Origin: Maniola hyperantus
Lineage: Eukaryota > Arthropoda > Insecta > Lepidoptera > Nymphalidae
NCBI RefSeq assembly: GCF_902806685.2
Contig: NC_048543.1
Coordinates: forward strand, 6,118,106-6,182,105
Direction of reading: 5' to 3'
Length of the DNA stretch: 64,000 nt
Part shown: piece by piece, positions 12,801 through 23,107 of the stretch
Numbering within the stretch: position 1 is the first letter of the stretch
How the letters are laid out: every line of letters starts with the position of its first letter
Notes under the pieces: model-generated
Databases searched by the model: none
The model's input: only the letters and a program-made list of their open reading frames with translations
What the model was told of the DNA's origin: nothing
Made by a program: the position numbers and the translations under genes

Positions 12801-15226
12801 CCGCTAAGCACAAAGGCTGATTACGTTATTGCGAACATGTGTTGGGAGTATGCAATGGAATGGCAAAAATCTTTGAACAAAACCATGGAGTTGGAAGCAG
12901 TACTACATTGTTTACAAAACATTTTGGACTTACATTTACGTTTAGGTTTATTTTCCATAATTTGGTTGACATACATAAAATATACCTTTGAAGACAGTTG
13001 TCGCCTCGTTAACAAAGTGGGCAAGCTGCCTAAAGATCATTTGTGCGTGCAAGACCTAGGATTCAACAGCGAATGTTTAAAGAGTTTTCTCAAAACTACG
13101 AAAAACTATCTGGACAGATTCTACGCATGTTCTTTGAAGACATTTGATCACACAAAACAAGAAATACAATTTGAAAAAATTTGGGATGAAAGTTTACCAT
13201 CTCTAGTAGAAGTCGCTCAAGATACAAAAAACCTTAACATTGATATTTTAAATTTGAACTATCAAATCGCCTGTACTATTTATTATCAATGTCATTTCAA
13301 TTTAAAGTTTACAAAACCATTGGATAGTCTTTATGATATTGACTACCAGTACATATTGGAAGCGCTCGCAGGCAACGTTGTACAAAGAGACATAAGTATG
13401 AAATGTTCGGAAAAGTTAATGGGGCCCAGGATGAAATATCTTACAAAGCTGACGCGCACTGCAATTGAAACAATAAGTTGTGTAGATAATAATGTAGAAT
13501 CCAAATCGTACAATAATGAAGAATGTTTACATTGGATTGAAAACATCTGTGTTTTGGCAGAGCTATGGGGCATTGATATCAACTTTGTGAGGCGGCAATA
13601 TGTAAGTATTGCTGAAAAAACTATTTAAGTTTATGAAATATACACTGCTTAAACATGATCAATGTATATATTTTTTTTAAAGACAATTATATAAGCAAAA
13701 TAAGAATCTATTATTCATTTTATATTGAGTTCATACCAATAATTAATTTCAATTCGAAATTATTATCGAAGTAATACATTATTATTGACATTTCAATTTT
13801 TATTGTTATTTTAAAAAAAAAATATCACAGGTGGTTGGCTTATACCATAGGGGATACGACGAGTTAGCAGAGAATATACTAGGTCTGATCACAGAACCAC
13901 AGGTATTGCTGGAGCCAATATTAGCGATAACAATCCAGAGACTAAAGCGATACTTAGAGAACTCGACGAAGTCAAACCAGCACTCGATGATTGTAACGAT
14001 GCCACCTCAGCTTTATAAGAAAATGCAGAACATGGTTTGAATTTTTGCTTACATTATGTCTATGATGTTTTGTTAATTTTGTTCTTTTTTGTATGACAGA
14101 GCTGCTGGGTTCAGGTGGCGCAAGACCGTAGCGTGTGGAAGTCCTTCCAAAAAACCTACTTCCAGCAGTTAGGAGACGTCTATGGGTTGATCATGATGAT
14201 GACTGAGTCTTGTCAGAATATTTGTTGATTCCATTTTATAATTAACAAGCCACCCGCCTCAGCTTTGCACAGTAGCTTACTGCAATTTCCGTAGCGATCT
14301 TTAAGTTTTATGAAAATATTAAATATAGCCTATGCCAATTAGGAACAATGTAGCTTTCTACTGTTGAAAAAAAAAAATCAAAATCGGTTCAGTAGCTCCA
14401 GAGATTACTTCCTACAAACAAACTTACAAACTTTACCTTTTTATAATATTAGTATAGATTAAGAATAAGGGCTTCGCTCATTTGCCCTGGTGTGACTGAT
14501 GAACCCTACTTTGGAGCGCACAGTGAGGACATGATAATTACATAATTATTGTAAGTTATATTGGAGCCAGGGGAGTGGTCTACTTTTAAGTTGATGTTAG
14601 GATTTTTAATGTTTAATGTCAGAATATTTTATGGTAGCAATACAGAATGTAACCAGAACGGTAGGAAAACCTTAGCGTTTATTTTTATACTACCTAAACA
14701 ATCCAATACCAATAACCATTTGCCTCATTTTGTAGTTTTAGTGATCTATTATTTTTCAAACCTGCAATGTATAACGTGCAAAACTCAGGTCAATACCCCG
14801 CTTACGACGCGGCATTGACTCCGAGTGGCCTACTTACGCAACGTTTGTTGACCTGTAGCGTCAGTTAGATGCAGATTTGCAATTTATCGTAAACTTGATT
14901 TTTAATTGTTAAAACGTTGACAGTTTATGTATAGGAAACCTGTCAGTTTAAATTAATTTGGCGATTGAAAAATCAGAGCTTGGTATTTAGTAAAATATTG
15001 AAAAATAATTTATCAAGTACCTAATATTTATTATATTTAATTACAGATTTTGGATCCATCAATTCCGTCTCATCCATCCCTGTCCACCACTGTACTGGTT
15101 CTACAAAAGCTACTATCACAAATAGTAAAAAAAACTCCAGACGCCGAAGAAATGCAAGACATTAAATTAGCTAAACTTATAATTGAAAGTTGTGAAATTT
15201 TTATTCAGTGGAAGCGCGACGCCTAG
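6868..15226 (+). CDS. RAB3GAP2: Rab3 GTPase-activating protein non-catalytic subunit, with two frame breaks
   Basis: Nine exons: 6868-6946, 7051-7262, 8332-8581, 9065-9236, 9447-9596, 10454-10703, 11083-13601, 13831-14034, 15047-15226. All phases fit and give about 1337 residues, close to the human protein (1393). Family landmarks include PDWFCIVVGFQNGSIGFYT, SLFQTLRNAKAQVAK, GFQYALEGGT, GWLGG, DSLGRVAVLDISKGY, IYNPKKGLIDI, SPWW, DRFYA and FVRRQYVVGLYHRGYDEL. The protein pairs with catalytic RAB3GAP1. The complex inactivates Rab3 and is a GEF for Rab18, acting at synapses, ER and autophagic membranes. The N-terminal half is a predicted beta-propeller. Exon 1 appears to use a GC donor (GCAAGT at 6947). 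In exon 7 the frame shifts by +1 at an A8 run (about 11645-11652) and again near 12323. Everything after is conserved, so this is either a recent lesion or sequence error. Confidence 0.93.
7345..8137. repeat. Cluster of 'cgaagtcgcgggcatc' repeat fragments in intron 2
   Basis: Plus-oriented pieces at about 7345-7512 and 7625-7680 and a nearly complete minus-oriented copy at 7931-8137 ending in cagacagacagaca and cacatttataatattagta. Together they fill most of RAB3GAP2 intron 2 (7263-8331). Confidence 0.65.
8612..8888 (+). repeat. SINE head fragment joined to a 'ctgactgatctatcaacgc' repeat
   Basis: gcggtgatagccgagtagtt (8613 on) is the tRNA-like head of the SINE seen whole at 40050-40336. From about 8690 follows the second family: gctgactgactgatagatca, gctcaaactataagacgg, gacgaagtcacaagcataag. 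Both lie in intron 3 of RAB3GAP2. Confidence 0.6.
9695..9908 (+). repeat. Near full-length 'cgaagtcgcgggcatc' repeat in intron 5
   Basis: Runs from ataatattataaatgcgaaa through caaccgattttgacgaaatt and tcaaagagttcccacaggat to gcgaagtcgcaggcatcatc. It is one of the cleanest plus-strand copies. The rest of the intron (9909-10453) shows nothing recognisable. Confidence 0.7.
14094..14215 (+). repeat. LINE 3'-end fragment in intron 8 of RAB3GAP2
   Basis: Reads ggtggcgcaagaccgtagcg, gtggaagtccttccaaaaa and ends gggttgatcatgatgatgat. The R-W-R-K/D-R-x-x-W-K type of coding tail closes many lepidopteran RTE-like LINEs. A related minus-strand piece lies at 50640-50712. Broken and non-functional. Confidence 0.45.
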
Positions 15227-15264
15227 CGCCCGAGAGTGCTCGCAAGAATGTATAGTCGTATAGA

Positions 15265-15415
15265 ATGTATATGTCGCCACAGGTCGAGATGGGGTCGCCC
15301 CGCACACCCGCACAGTCCCCGCGCTAATACGGTGCGGGATAGCGCGGGTGCGCGAGGGATTACCATCTTGACCTGTCGCGTACTATACATAATGTATAGT
15401 ACGCGACAGGTCTAG
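15265..15415. mobile_element. Palindromic MITE, 'tagtacgcgacaggt' family
   Basis: acaggtcgagatggggtcgc at the left faces accatcttgacctgtcgcgt at the right around a GC-rich core. The right end runs into a second outer end, making an exact palindrome at 15371-15411 (20-base arms, 1-base centre). Other copies lie at 23655-23808 and 34508-34660. It falls in the likely RAB3GAP2 3' UTR. Confidence 0.7.
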
Positions 15416-15622
15416 GTCAGGTAGTAATTTTGCGCACGAGACTCTTGCGCTATTAAACCAATACTTACTAAGACGTTCACTTTTATCATAAAATTAAAAG
15501 AAAAATTTCGGTTATCTCGCTCGCTCTATACACAATACTTAATATTCTTTTAATATAAAATATGATGATGTACAATTTTTAATTTAATACATAAGTTTAA
15601 TGTTATATTATAGTAACGAAAA

Positions 15623-15628
15623 AATAAA
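15623..15628 (+). terminator. Possible polyadenylation signal of RAB3GAP2
   Basis: AATAAA about 400 bases after the stop codon, in an AT-rich stretch following the MITE. If used, the 3' UTR contains the MITE. Confidence 0.4.
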
Positions 15629-15929
15629 ACAAACATTACAAAACATTTTGATGTTTAATTTTTTTCAATTCATATAATTTTTTAGACGCAAGATCGACAA
15701 CTGTATACTTTTATTTATATATAAATCATAAAGTTACGAGATGTCTGGTAGAGCCAAGCCCACTTGCTGAGCTTCAATTTGTGCTGCCCACAGCCCATGG
15801 GACCTACCCCAAGTCCAATGTAAATAGCTCTTAAGTGCTCTTAACTGTATCACATTTATAACATATAACTAGGTACTTACAAGTCCTGATTCTACAAACC
15901 CTACATCTTGGTAATAAAAAGTATGGGTC

Positions 15930-16040
15930 TGATATAACATTTAAGCCCATAAAGAATAGTTTGTACGACAATCACGAAATCGCCCCACAATACAATTTAG
16001 TGATTGTCGCACAAACTATTTCTTATGGACTTAAAATATG
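15930..16040. mobile_element. Small foldback MITE
   Basis: taagcccataaagaatagtt, then gtacgacaatcac, faces gtgattgtcgcacaaactat and tcttatggactta. Arms of about 40 bases with few mismatches around a short centre. No coding capacity. Confidence 0.65.
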
Positions 16041-16067
16041 CTTTTTGTCCTTTTTTATCTTTAGGAA

Positions 16068-16222
16068 GACATACATAGCGGTTTTGTAGAGCGTTGTGAG
16101 TTGTCTCTGTCGTTGAGACAGACAAAACGTCACATAGGTATGAGTGACAGAGACAACGCTCTACAAAGCCGAAATCTCATTCTAAAGGCCGATTGTACAT
16201 TATTTTCTGCCGCGTACTATAA
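16068..16222. mobile_element. Foldback MITE, 'agtaatgtacatc' family
   Basis: tagagcgttgtgagttgtctc at about 16088 pairs with gagacaacgctctacaaagc at about 16152. The right end is gattgtacattattttctgc. Second copy of the family at 2352-2524. Confidence 0.65.
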
Positions 16223-16364
16223 CATAGTTTACATCTACCGGCACTCCGAGCACTAATAACAAGCATGTCGGTGATGCGGCCTTAGAATTATTACTCATCC
16301 TAAAGTCGACTAAAATCTTTTCTCTTGTATTGTAGGTACTCCTCTAGGAACTACTAATATCACA

Positions 16365-16550
16365 AAATCTAAATATATAAAAGGAAACGCACAGCACTAC
16401 TGGACGGATCAGGCTGTAATTTGGCATGTAGGCTATTAAACGAATCCAACCGCTAAGAAAGGATTTTCAAAAATTCAAACCCTAAGGGGGTGGAATAGGG
16501 GTTTGAAAGTGTAGTCCACGCGAACGAAGTCGCGAGCATAAGCAAGTATT
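16365..16550 (+). repeat. 'ctgactgatctatcaacgc' family repeat
   Basis: Contains actggacggatcaggctg, atttggcatgtaggctatta, caaaccctaagggggtgg and gtccacgcgaacgaagtcgc, the conserved blocks of this family. It sits upstream of the FRS2-like gene. Confidence 0.6.
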
Positions 16551-17020
16551 CCTATAAAACTCGCATAATGTAACGGTTGGAAAGAATAGTTGTATACTAA
16601 AAATACCCGCTGTCACACCAATGTTACCCGTTTCTACTGGACTGTGCGAATATCACGATGGTATTTCATCTGTGCAGTAACGTAGTATTTTGACCTCATT
16701 TTGACGTATTTTTATTCTGTGGTTTTGATATTGACACCATTGACTCTTTGTCAATGTCATTGTATTTCTCCCATATTTTTGTTTACAACTTTTAAATACC
16801 TATATTATTTTAATAAATAGTTACGTGTAACGATAATGTTTAAAAAAGAAACAGTGATAATAGTGCAATGAGAATTACTAATAATGTGTGTATATTCAAC
16901 TTTCTCGGTTTTTTTCCACATTGGTCAATTTAGATAATTTTGACTTCGAAGATACTCATAATCATGAATTCTAGATTTCAGATCAATTTTTCATAGGTTT
17001 ACTTCTTCTAAACCTTCGCA

Positions 17021-18961
17021 ATGGGCTGTTTTCAAAGTAAAAAAGAAGCTTCTGACTTACATCCCAATGTTTTTCGTGTTGTTAACATCGACGAAAATGG
17101 TGCAGATTTGTGTACAGGACAACTAGAAATAACAGAATCAGATATCATTTTGTACAGAGAAGGCAGAGAGTCGACTGTGTGGCCTCTTCATTCCCTGCGG
17201 CGATACGGATTTGAAGCAGAGATATTTAGTTTTGAGTCAGGTAAAATTACAGTTTACTTCTTATTTTATTAACTTTTAATATTGTATCTACTTTAGTTAA
17301 ATTGGTAATACTTTATACATTTATGATTTATGATTTATTTATTCATTTGCTTTCATGGTTACATGAAGCCCCGTTAGGGCATTGCAAAGTTAGGTACATT
17401 AACATATTAATTAACATTAATAATAATTAATGATTATAATATGTGTAAGAAAGAAGTTGATAATATGGTACATACCTACATATCTACAAAAGACTTACAA
17501 CTAGAACACTGTAATCTCTTTTACTCTCATATGTTTTATCTTCTCTCTCACTCCTGATTTAATTCAGGATGGAATAGTAGAACTTTTAAAAACCATTATT
17601 ACTTTGTTTATTTATGATATAGATAATTTAATTTCTTTATAGGTAGAAGATGTGAAACAGGAGAAGGAATTTATGCATTTAGATGTCGAAGAGCATCAAC
17701 ATTGTTCCAAGCACTTCAACAACAAATACAATTAAGGAATGTCGTGCATGATTCTGTGCCATACCCAGTATCTAGACTCACTCCCTCGCCACAAGGTCGA
17801 CAAACATTACAGGCCAGTGTCGTCCATCGCTCCTCCATAGATAACGGCCAACCAGTTAACATAGGTCAAAACTTTAACAACAATCTCCCAAATGTTGTTG
17901 GAAATACAGGAGTCCCACCAACATTGCCAACCCTGACTCAGTCACCTCGTTCACCTTCCAGTGCAGACATTTTAGAAGTTATGCCTTTATATCCAAGGCC
18001 GCAAGCCAGCAGTAACCATGTGACTAATGTTTACCAAGTCAGAGATTTTAAACGTGAACATAACAATAACCAAGCAGAAATGGCAGCTGATAACAGACAT
18101 GTGTATTCCAATGACTTCAATAGAGATTTAGCTATGCTTAGAAACACACTGAGGCAGGAAACTGTATTAAATACTATAAGAGACATTGAGGATGAAACAC
18201 ATTTTCTTGAAAATAGATATGTAGAGAATGCACAGACTAATAGCCTTCTGTCTCCTACGATGAGTAATTCTAGTGAGCACTATGCACAATTGAGTATAGA
18301 GCAACAGGAGCCTTCCAGGTTATATGTCAATATAGCCCCTAATGATAACATATTTGATGGAAATAGAATTAATGATGCTATGCCAACTACACCGCTTACA
18401 CCCAAACAAGTTGAGTACTGCAACCTGACAGTTGGAACAAAGACTGAACTAAATACTTACGCCAATTTGATGCTCGGTGATATAACTGACAGTGTTCAGA
18501 ACAGTAAACAAATTTTTAACAGCTCTGAACACAATCAGAAGTTTTCAGAATCAGATACTTTCACATCTATGTCTCCAGTTGAAGACATTAACTATGCAAT
18601 TCTCGATATAGATTCCAATAAGGACAATATAAAAACAGTTAGAGATGTGGCATCACCAGAAAGTCAATCATACAATAGCTCCAAAAATGAAAGTACTACA
18701 TCGCATTCATCACAGGCTCGTGGTAGAGTAGTGTCCCAGAGCAGCATAGACAAATCCACAGCTCTCAACTCATCCAATCCTGCACCAAGTGCTAGTATTG
18801 GTTACACAACTATTGATTTTGATAAAACTGTTGCATTAACCTCAGTAGCTGCAGGAGCAGATGTCAGTAATATGGATGGTTCCCGGAAAAACAGGCACAA
18901 CTCCTGTAGTATTATATGTGGTAGTCCCAGCACTGGGGAGAAAGGAAGAAGTAACAACTGA
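17021..18961 (+). CDS. FRS2: FRS2-like fibroblast growth factor receptor substrate (myristoylated PTB adaptor)
   Basis: Two exons, 17021-17240 and 17643-18961, joined in phase, give 512 residues (vertebrate FRS2 is about 510). It begins MGCFQSKKE, an N-myristoylation signal with a palmitoylatable cysteine, so it should sit on the inner plasma membrane. Residues about 15-105 form the PTB domain: VNIDENG, ITESDIILY, WPLHSLRRYGF, IFSFESG, then RRCETGEGIYAFRC. The rest is low-complexity and Ser/Asn-rich with scattered tyrosines. Three are in YxN contexts that bind the Grb2 SH2 domain when phosphorylated: YVNI (Y301), YCNL (Y332) and YANL (Y346). YAQL (Y287), YAIL (Y391) and YTTI (Y461) resemble SHP2/ITIM-type sites. 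In the family the PTB domain binds the receptor juxtamembrane region and the tail recruits Grb2 and SHP2 to drive Ras-ERK. The PTB match is strong; the tail motifs are prediction. Confidence 0.9.
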
Positions 18962-19407
18962 GATCTCTACCATGTTTTTTAATAGAGAGGAAAACTTCAA
19001 CTATTTACAAGAAAATTTGCTACTGATTAGTATATAAGAAAAGTATAGCTAATTACAAGTTTTCACAAATAGAAGTTGCATAAAAAGATAAAAGCCTGTT
19101 TGGGAAAAAGTAAATTGAGTATTCTTGACTTTCAAAAAGAACAAAAGTTAAGTTTTTAAGGATATTTTGTAACTTATGAATTGTAATTGTATTTTCAAAA
19201 AAATTTAATATAAGAAATAATTTTAAAATATGCCAAATCAATGAACAGATGTTCAAAGCCAAAGTGAAATGTTCATCAAACCAAAGTTATTAAAAAGTTA
19301 GGTACTGTACAACAATAAGTAGTGCATTAATGTAGATGAAAGTAATTAATTGATACTATCAAACTGATTTTGTTGGGTTATTGTAGCCAACAAAATTAAA
19401 GATGATT

Positions 19408-19413
19408 AATAAA
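19408..19413 (+). terminator. Possible polyadenylation signal of the FRS2-like gene
   Basis: AATAAA (overlapping a second AATAAA a few bases on) about 450 bases after the stop codon, with no earlier clean candidate. Confidence 0.45.
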
Positions 19414-19515
19414 ATAAATGTTTGTAAATAACTGTGTAGAACAGTAATGTTAAACATGTGCATTGTAAGGGATAAACCTAAACCACACCCTAAGTTTTTG
19501 TACTAAGTCCACAAA

Positions 19516-19519
<4 letters not shown>

Positions 19520-19571
<52 letters not shown>
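19520..19571. repeat. (TA)n microsatellite
   Basis: About 26 uninterrupted TA units downstream of the FRS2-like gene. The frame at 19668-20003 beyond it is AT-rich and featureless, so 19.6-20.2 kb holds nothing recognisable except a stray end of the 20232-20392 MITE family near 20035-20062. Confidence 0.9.
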
Positions 19572-19576
<5 letters not shown>

Positions 19577-20231
19577 TAAAAATATAATAGACAACAACGA
19601 AATAATATATTTGATCTATTTATATTTAATTATATCATTCCATCCAAAGGTTTTAGGGTATTAGTAAATGGGTAAAAAAGGAAATCCAAATATTAATATA
19701 ATTGCTGTTGGCAGTTGCTTTCTAGGTGCTTATTATTGTTATGTGATAGCCCATATTAAAATGAACATAATAAATATGGTATATATTAGAAATGTAATAC
19801 ATATAATATCTTTTTATGAAAACAGAGAAGAAATCATATTAGATACAAGTAGAATTAATATTTGTAGTACATGCTTGAACATTTTTAATACCTACTTTAC
19901 CATAATCACATTTCTTGTATGTATATGTAATGGTCTTATTTCTGTTAGTACATGTCTTACTAAAATTACAGCTCTATGTAATGTGATCCCGCGCGGTTTG
20001 TGACAAAGATAGCACGATATTCAGACCCGTCAGTTTTGATTGTGTACAACAGAATTAGCATCAGGCAGCTATTTTTACTAATAAGTAAGTATATTATTTC
20101 GATATTTCTTTTTAAAACTTATTTATTAATTTATTAGAACTGGGTAACCCCTGAAGATTTGTTCAAATGTTTTATATTATATTGATTGAGGTACATAACA
20201 TGGCTAATTCTGCTATACTACTCTATTTGTA

Positions 20232-20392
20232 CATACGGGCTGATTCACTTGTACAATCTCTAAACTAAACTTAATTAACAGGTCTAAATCTAGTGCTATC
20301 ATTTTCTGCAAGCAACATTATGAAAGGGATAGCAATAGATTTAGACGTGTCATTTTAGTTTAGTTTAGAGATTGTGTACAACGGAATTAGCC
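20232..20392. mobile_element. MITE with 'gtacaatctctaaacta' ends
   Basis: gattcacttgtacaatctct and aactaaac at the left mirror gtttagtttagagattgtgt and acaacggaattag at the right. A related copy lies at 43370-43515 in a Sec6 intron, and a one-ended piece is near 20035-20062. Confidence 0.65.
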
Positions 20393-20497
20393 ACATTATT
20401 TTGTTAAGTAATAATTAAGTTTTATCAGTAGGTATGACAAGTAGCTAAATGAATGTTATGTATGTAGGATAGTTTAATATTGAGTAAGTAGGTACAG

Positions 20498-20640
20498 TAC
20501 GATTCAAACTTAAATGCGTCTGCGTGAAGTTGCGAGACGTGCGCAGTTACCCTCCCCGCATCCCCGGACACCCAAAATGTGTGTGGTGCGCATCGTCGTG
20601 CGCAAACTTCAGGGGCGCATTTACGTTTAAATCGTACTAT
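20498..20640. mobile_element. GC-rich MITE with 'agtacgattcaaac' ends
   Basis: The left end cagtacgattcaaacttaaa with tgcgtgaagttgcg is mirrored by cgcaaacttcaggggcgc and gtttaaatcgtactat. About 143 bases long, with no coding capacity. Confidence 0.6.
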
Positions 20641-20859
20641 ACTCATATCTTTTCTGAAGCAGTTTATGTAAATCCTGATCCATTGAAATATAAATTATAT
20701 TTCGATGTATAATGAAGTTCCTAATTTGTCCCTATTTGCCATAATAGGGACTCATCTAAAATATCTGCCAGCTGCTATGAGTCACATGTATACATGTGTA
20801 TTCTTATTATTGTTTGTATTATAATTGAGTTGAGTAGGTAATATTTTCGCAACTTAGAA

Positions 20860-21165
20860 CGGTAAGGTGGGGGTGGCAACAATGAATCAAGTGAATCACT
20901 ATAGCTAGCCATGCTATGCATCGATGTTACACTGTGCAATTTCGTTCATTGTGTACCATGGGGTATATGCAGTGAACCATTTTCCTATTTTGAAAAAATC
21001 TTAAAAAAAAAGTGATATAAAATATTATACAAAAGCCTATGTGGGTTTAAACTTCATTAAATTTCTAGCGTTTTGTGCAATTTGCGCATTATACATCACT
21101 ATTGAAGTGGGTAATAACTGCTCAAACTTTTTGTGGTTCATTGTTGCCACCCCTACCCTACTCTT
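20860..21165. mobile_element. MITE with 'ggtggcaacaatgaa' ends
   Basis: ggtaaggtgggggtggcaac then aatgaa at the left pairs with ttcattgttgccacccctac then cctactc at the right, about 27-base terminal inverted repeats. Total about 305 bases, AT-rich centre, no gene. Confidence 0.65.
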
Positions 21166-22212
21166 GGTTTTCTAGTGGCATATTAGGTATTTGTTTGTTC
21201 ATTTAGGGCCAGTGCCTGCCAGCAAAACACTTATACTTTCGATGTACAGAGTGAGTTGTTCCTTGTGAATTATGCCATTAATAATTATAAGATAGGTACA
21301 CCTTAATTCAAATAAGTATGCCAAACACATTCATCATAATTCATGACTTTTTATTGCCCATTGCCTATATCAAAAATCTGCCGTAATAGTAATTTCTTTC
21401 TGACCGAAAAAACAGCGGCTATGTGTTTCAGAGGCATGCTGTTGAGAAACCTTCAAATGCCAAAGAAAATACAGGTTTAAATATCTAGCTATTAGCTCTT
21501 TAAATAATAAAGGGGTTTTGTGTTGAAATTTGAAACACCTAAGGCGTTGCCAATATCCTGTAGGATTATATATTTTGTTATTGCCAATATTTTGTAAAAT
21601 CGGAAATAAGAACAACATAATAGTGTGTGAATAAACAAGGCTGAGATCTAAAGAGCATACTTTGACATTGCAATGCTCACTTTACTTTTAACTGAAAAAG
21701 TAACCCTGGCGCACTCCCCAGCGCTTTACGTGAAAATGTATTTTGGCTCTCATTTGAATATTTGTTGAACAGATATTTATTTACAAAATTTCATTGAGTT
21801 TTGCAACTTGGCTATTTCATAGAACTCAAATCCCCACCAGACTGTTGCAACTTGCAAACAAGTGTTTACACTGTTGTATACTATCATTGGAGGGGTTGTT
21901 TACAAAAGTCTGGCTGGGGTTTTAGTAAAATCAAAGTACGCTCTATAAGCTTCTAGGCGAAGAGATATAAGTGTATTAAAAGTGTCATATTTTATTTGAA
22001 AAATTGTAAAGCATGTCTGGTGTTTTAACCATCTTAGTAAATATTTTTTGTACTAATTGAATTTACAAAGACAGTTCACAGTTGTACATAATATTTGATA
22101 ATAATATTATTATTTCGTAGGCGTAAGATTCTGTAGGTAAGTACTGAAAATGCGAATGACATTATTATTATTAATGAACATAATTTTTAGCGGACAGCTG
22201 CGTCCGTACGCA
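21166..22212. other. Gene-free spacer
   Basis: No domain-bearing frame on either strand and no repeat family I could match. A weak inverted similarity (tttgcaacttggc / gttgcaacttgc) is too short to call an element. Confidence 0.4.
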
Positions 22213-22658
22213 ACCTAAAAAAAAGAATGAGGAAGTTTCTGGCCAACGTTCGATAAAATTTTCATAGATGGCGCTTAAATACTAACACCACGAAAAACAA
22301 AAAATAATACCTATATCTATATGATCTATGCTTTAATGTTTAGGTCGTGTCAATCAATGACATAGATGAAGAGTAACATCTAGCGTGCACTGCAGTTTTC
22401 CTTATGTTTCTTCCGCGCAAAATCTGTGAACTATAAAAGAAGTAATTAATTAATTTTGCATCGGGGAAGAAACGTAAGGATTGACTTGACCTAAAGCATA
22501 AGATCATATATATATATATATATGCTTTAGGTCTATTCTATCTTTAGGGGTATTATTTTCGTTTTGAGTGGTGTTAGTAATTAAGCGCCATTTATGAAAA
22601 TTTTATCGAACGTTGCCCTGAAACTTCCTCATTGCACATGCAATTCTTTTTGTCAGGT
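22213..22658. mobile_element. Foldback MITE with about 110-bp inverted arms
   Basis: Left arm blocks aatgaggaagtttctggcca, cgttcgataaaattttcata and atggcgcttaaatactaaca recur inverted at about 22560-22635 (ttatgaaaattttatcgaac, cctgaaacttcctcatt). Inside the arms, tctatgctttaatgtttagg pairs loosely with the region after a short TA run (22505-22524). No coding capacity. Confidence 0.7.
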
Positions 22659-23107
22659 TTTTGTTTACAACTTGGATGCCCGTTTCCGTTTCATACTAAT
22701 TTTGACAGCTTCATAGAATACGATTTATATGTTTGAAATACCTAGCTCTTCTATAGGTACTAATATAGTTAAATGTTATTTATCTATAGTATTGTTCGTA
22801 AAGTAAACCAACAAATTATAATATTTTATTAAGTTATTATGTCTTCCAAAAGTAGATAATTGTTTCGTTTGTTTCAGCGAGATAGTAGAAAATATGTTTG
22901 TGCTAAAAAGTGTTTTAAAGATTCATGACGGTGACATTAAAATTACATTACATAAGGTATTTTATGTAATACCCACTTTTGAATCGTTTTATTTATCTCT
23001 CTTTTATGTATTTATTTTCTCAGCAATTTTGAATAACGAAATATTTTAAATAATAAAATACCCAAGAGAAATTTAAAAGTTTAATAAATATTAAAGTTAC
23101 ATTAGTA

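Noticed and set aside
19668..20003. 111-codon AT-rich open frame
   Set aside because: Composition-driven, hydrophobic and Cys/Ile-rich without motif, located past the FRS2-like gene's likely poly(A) site.
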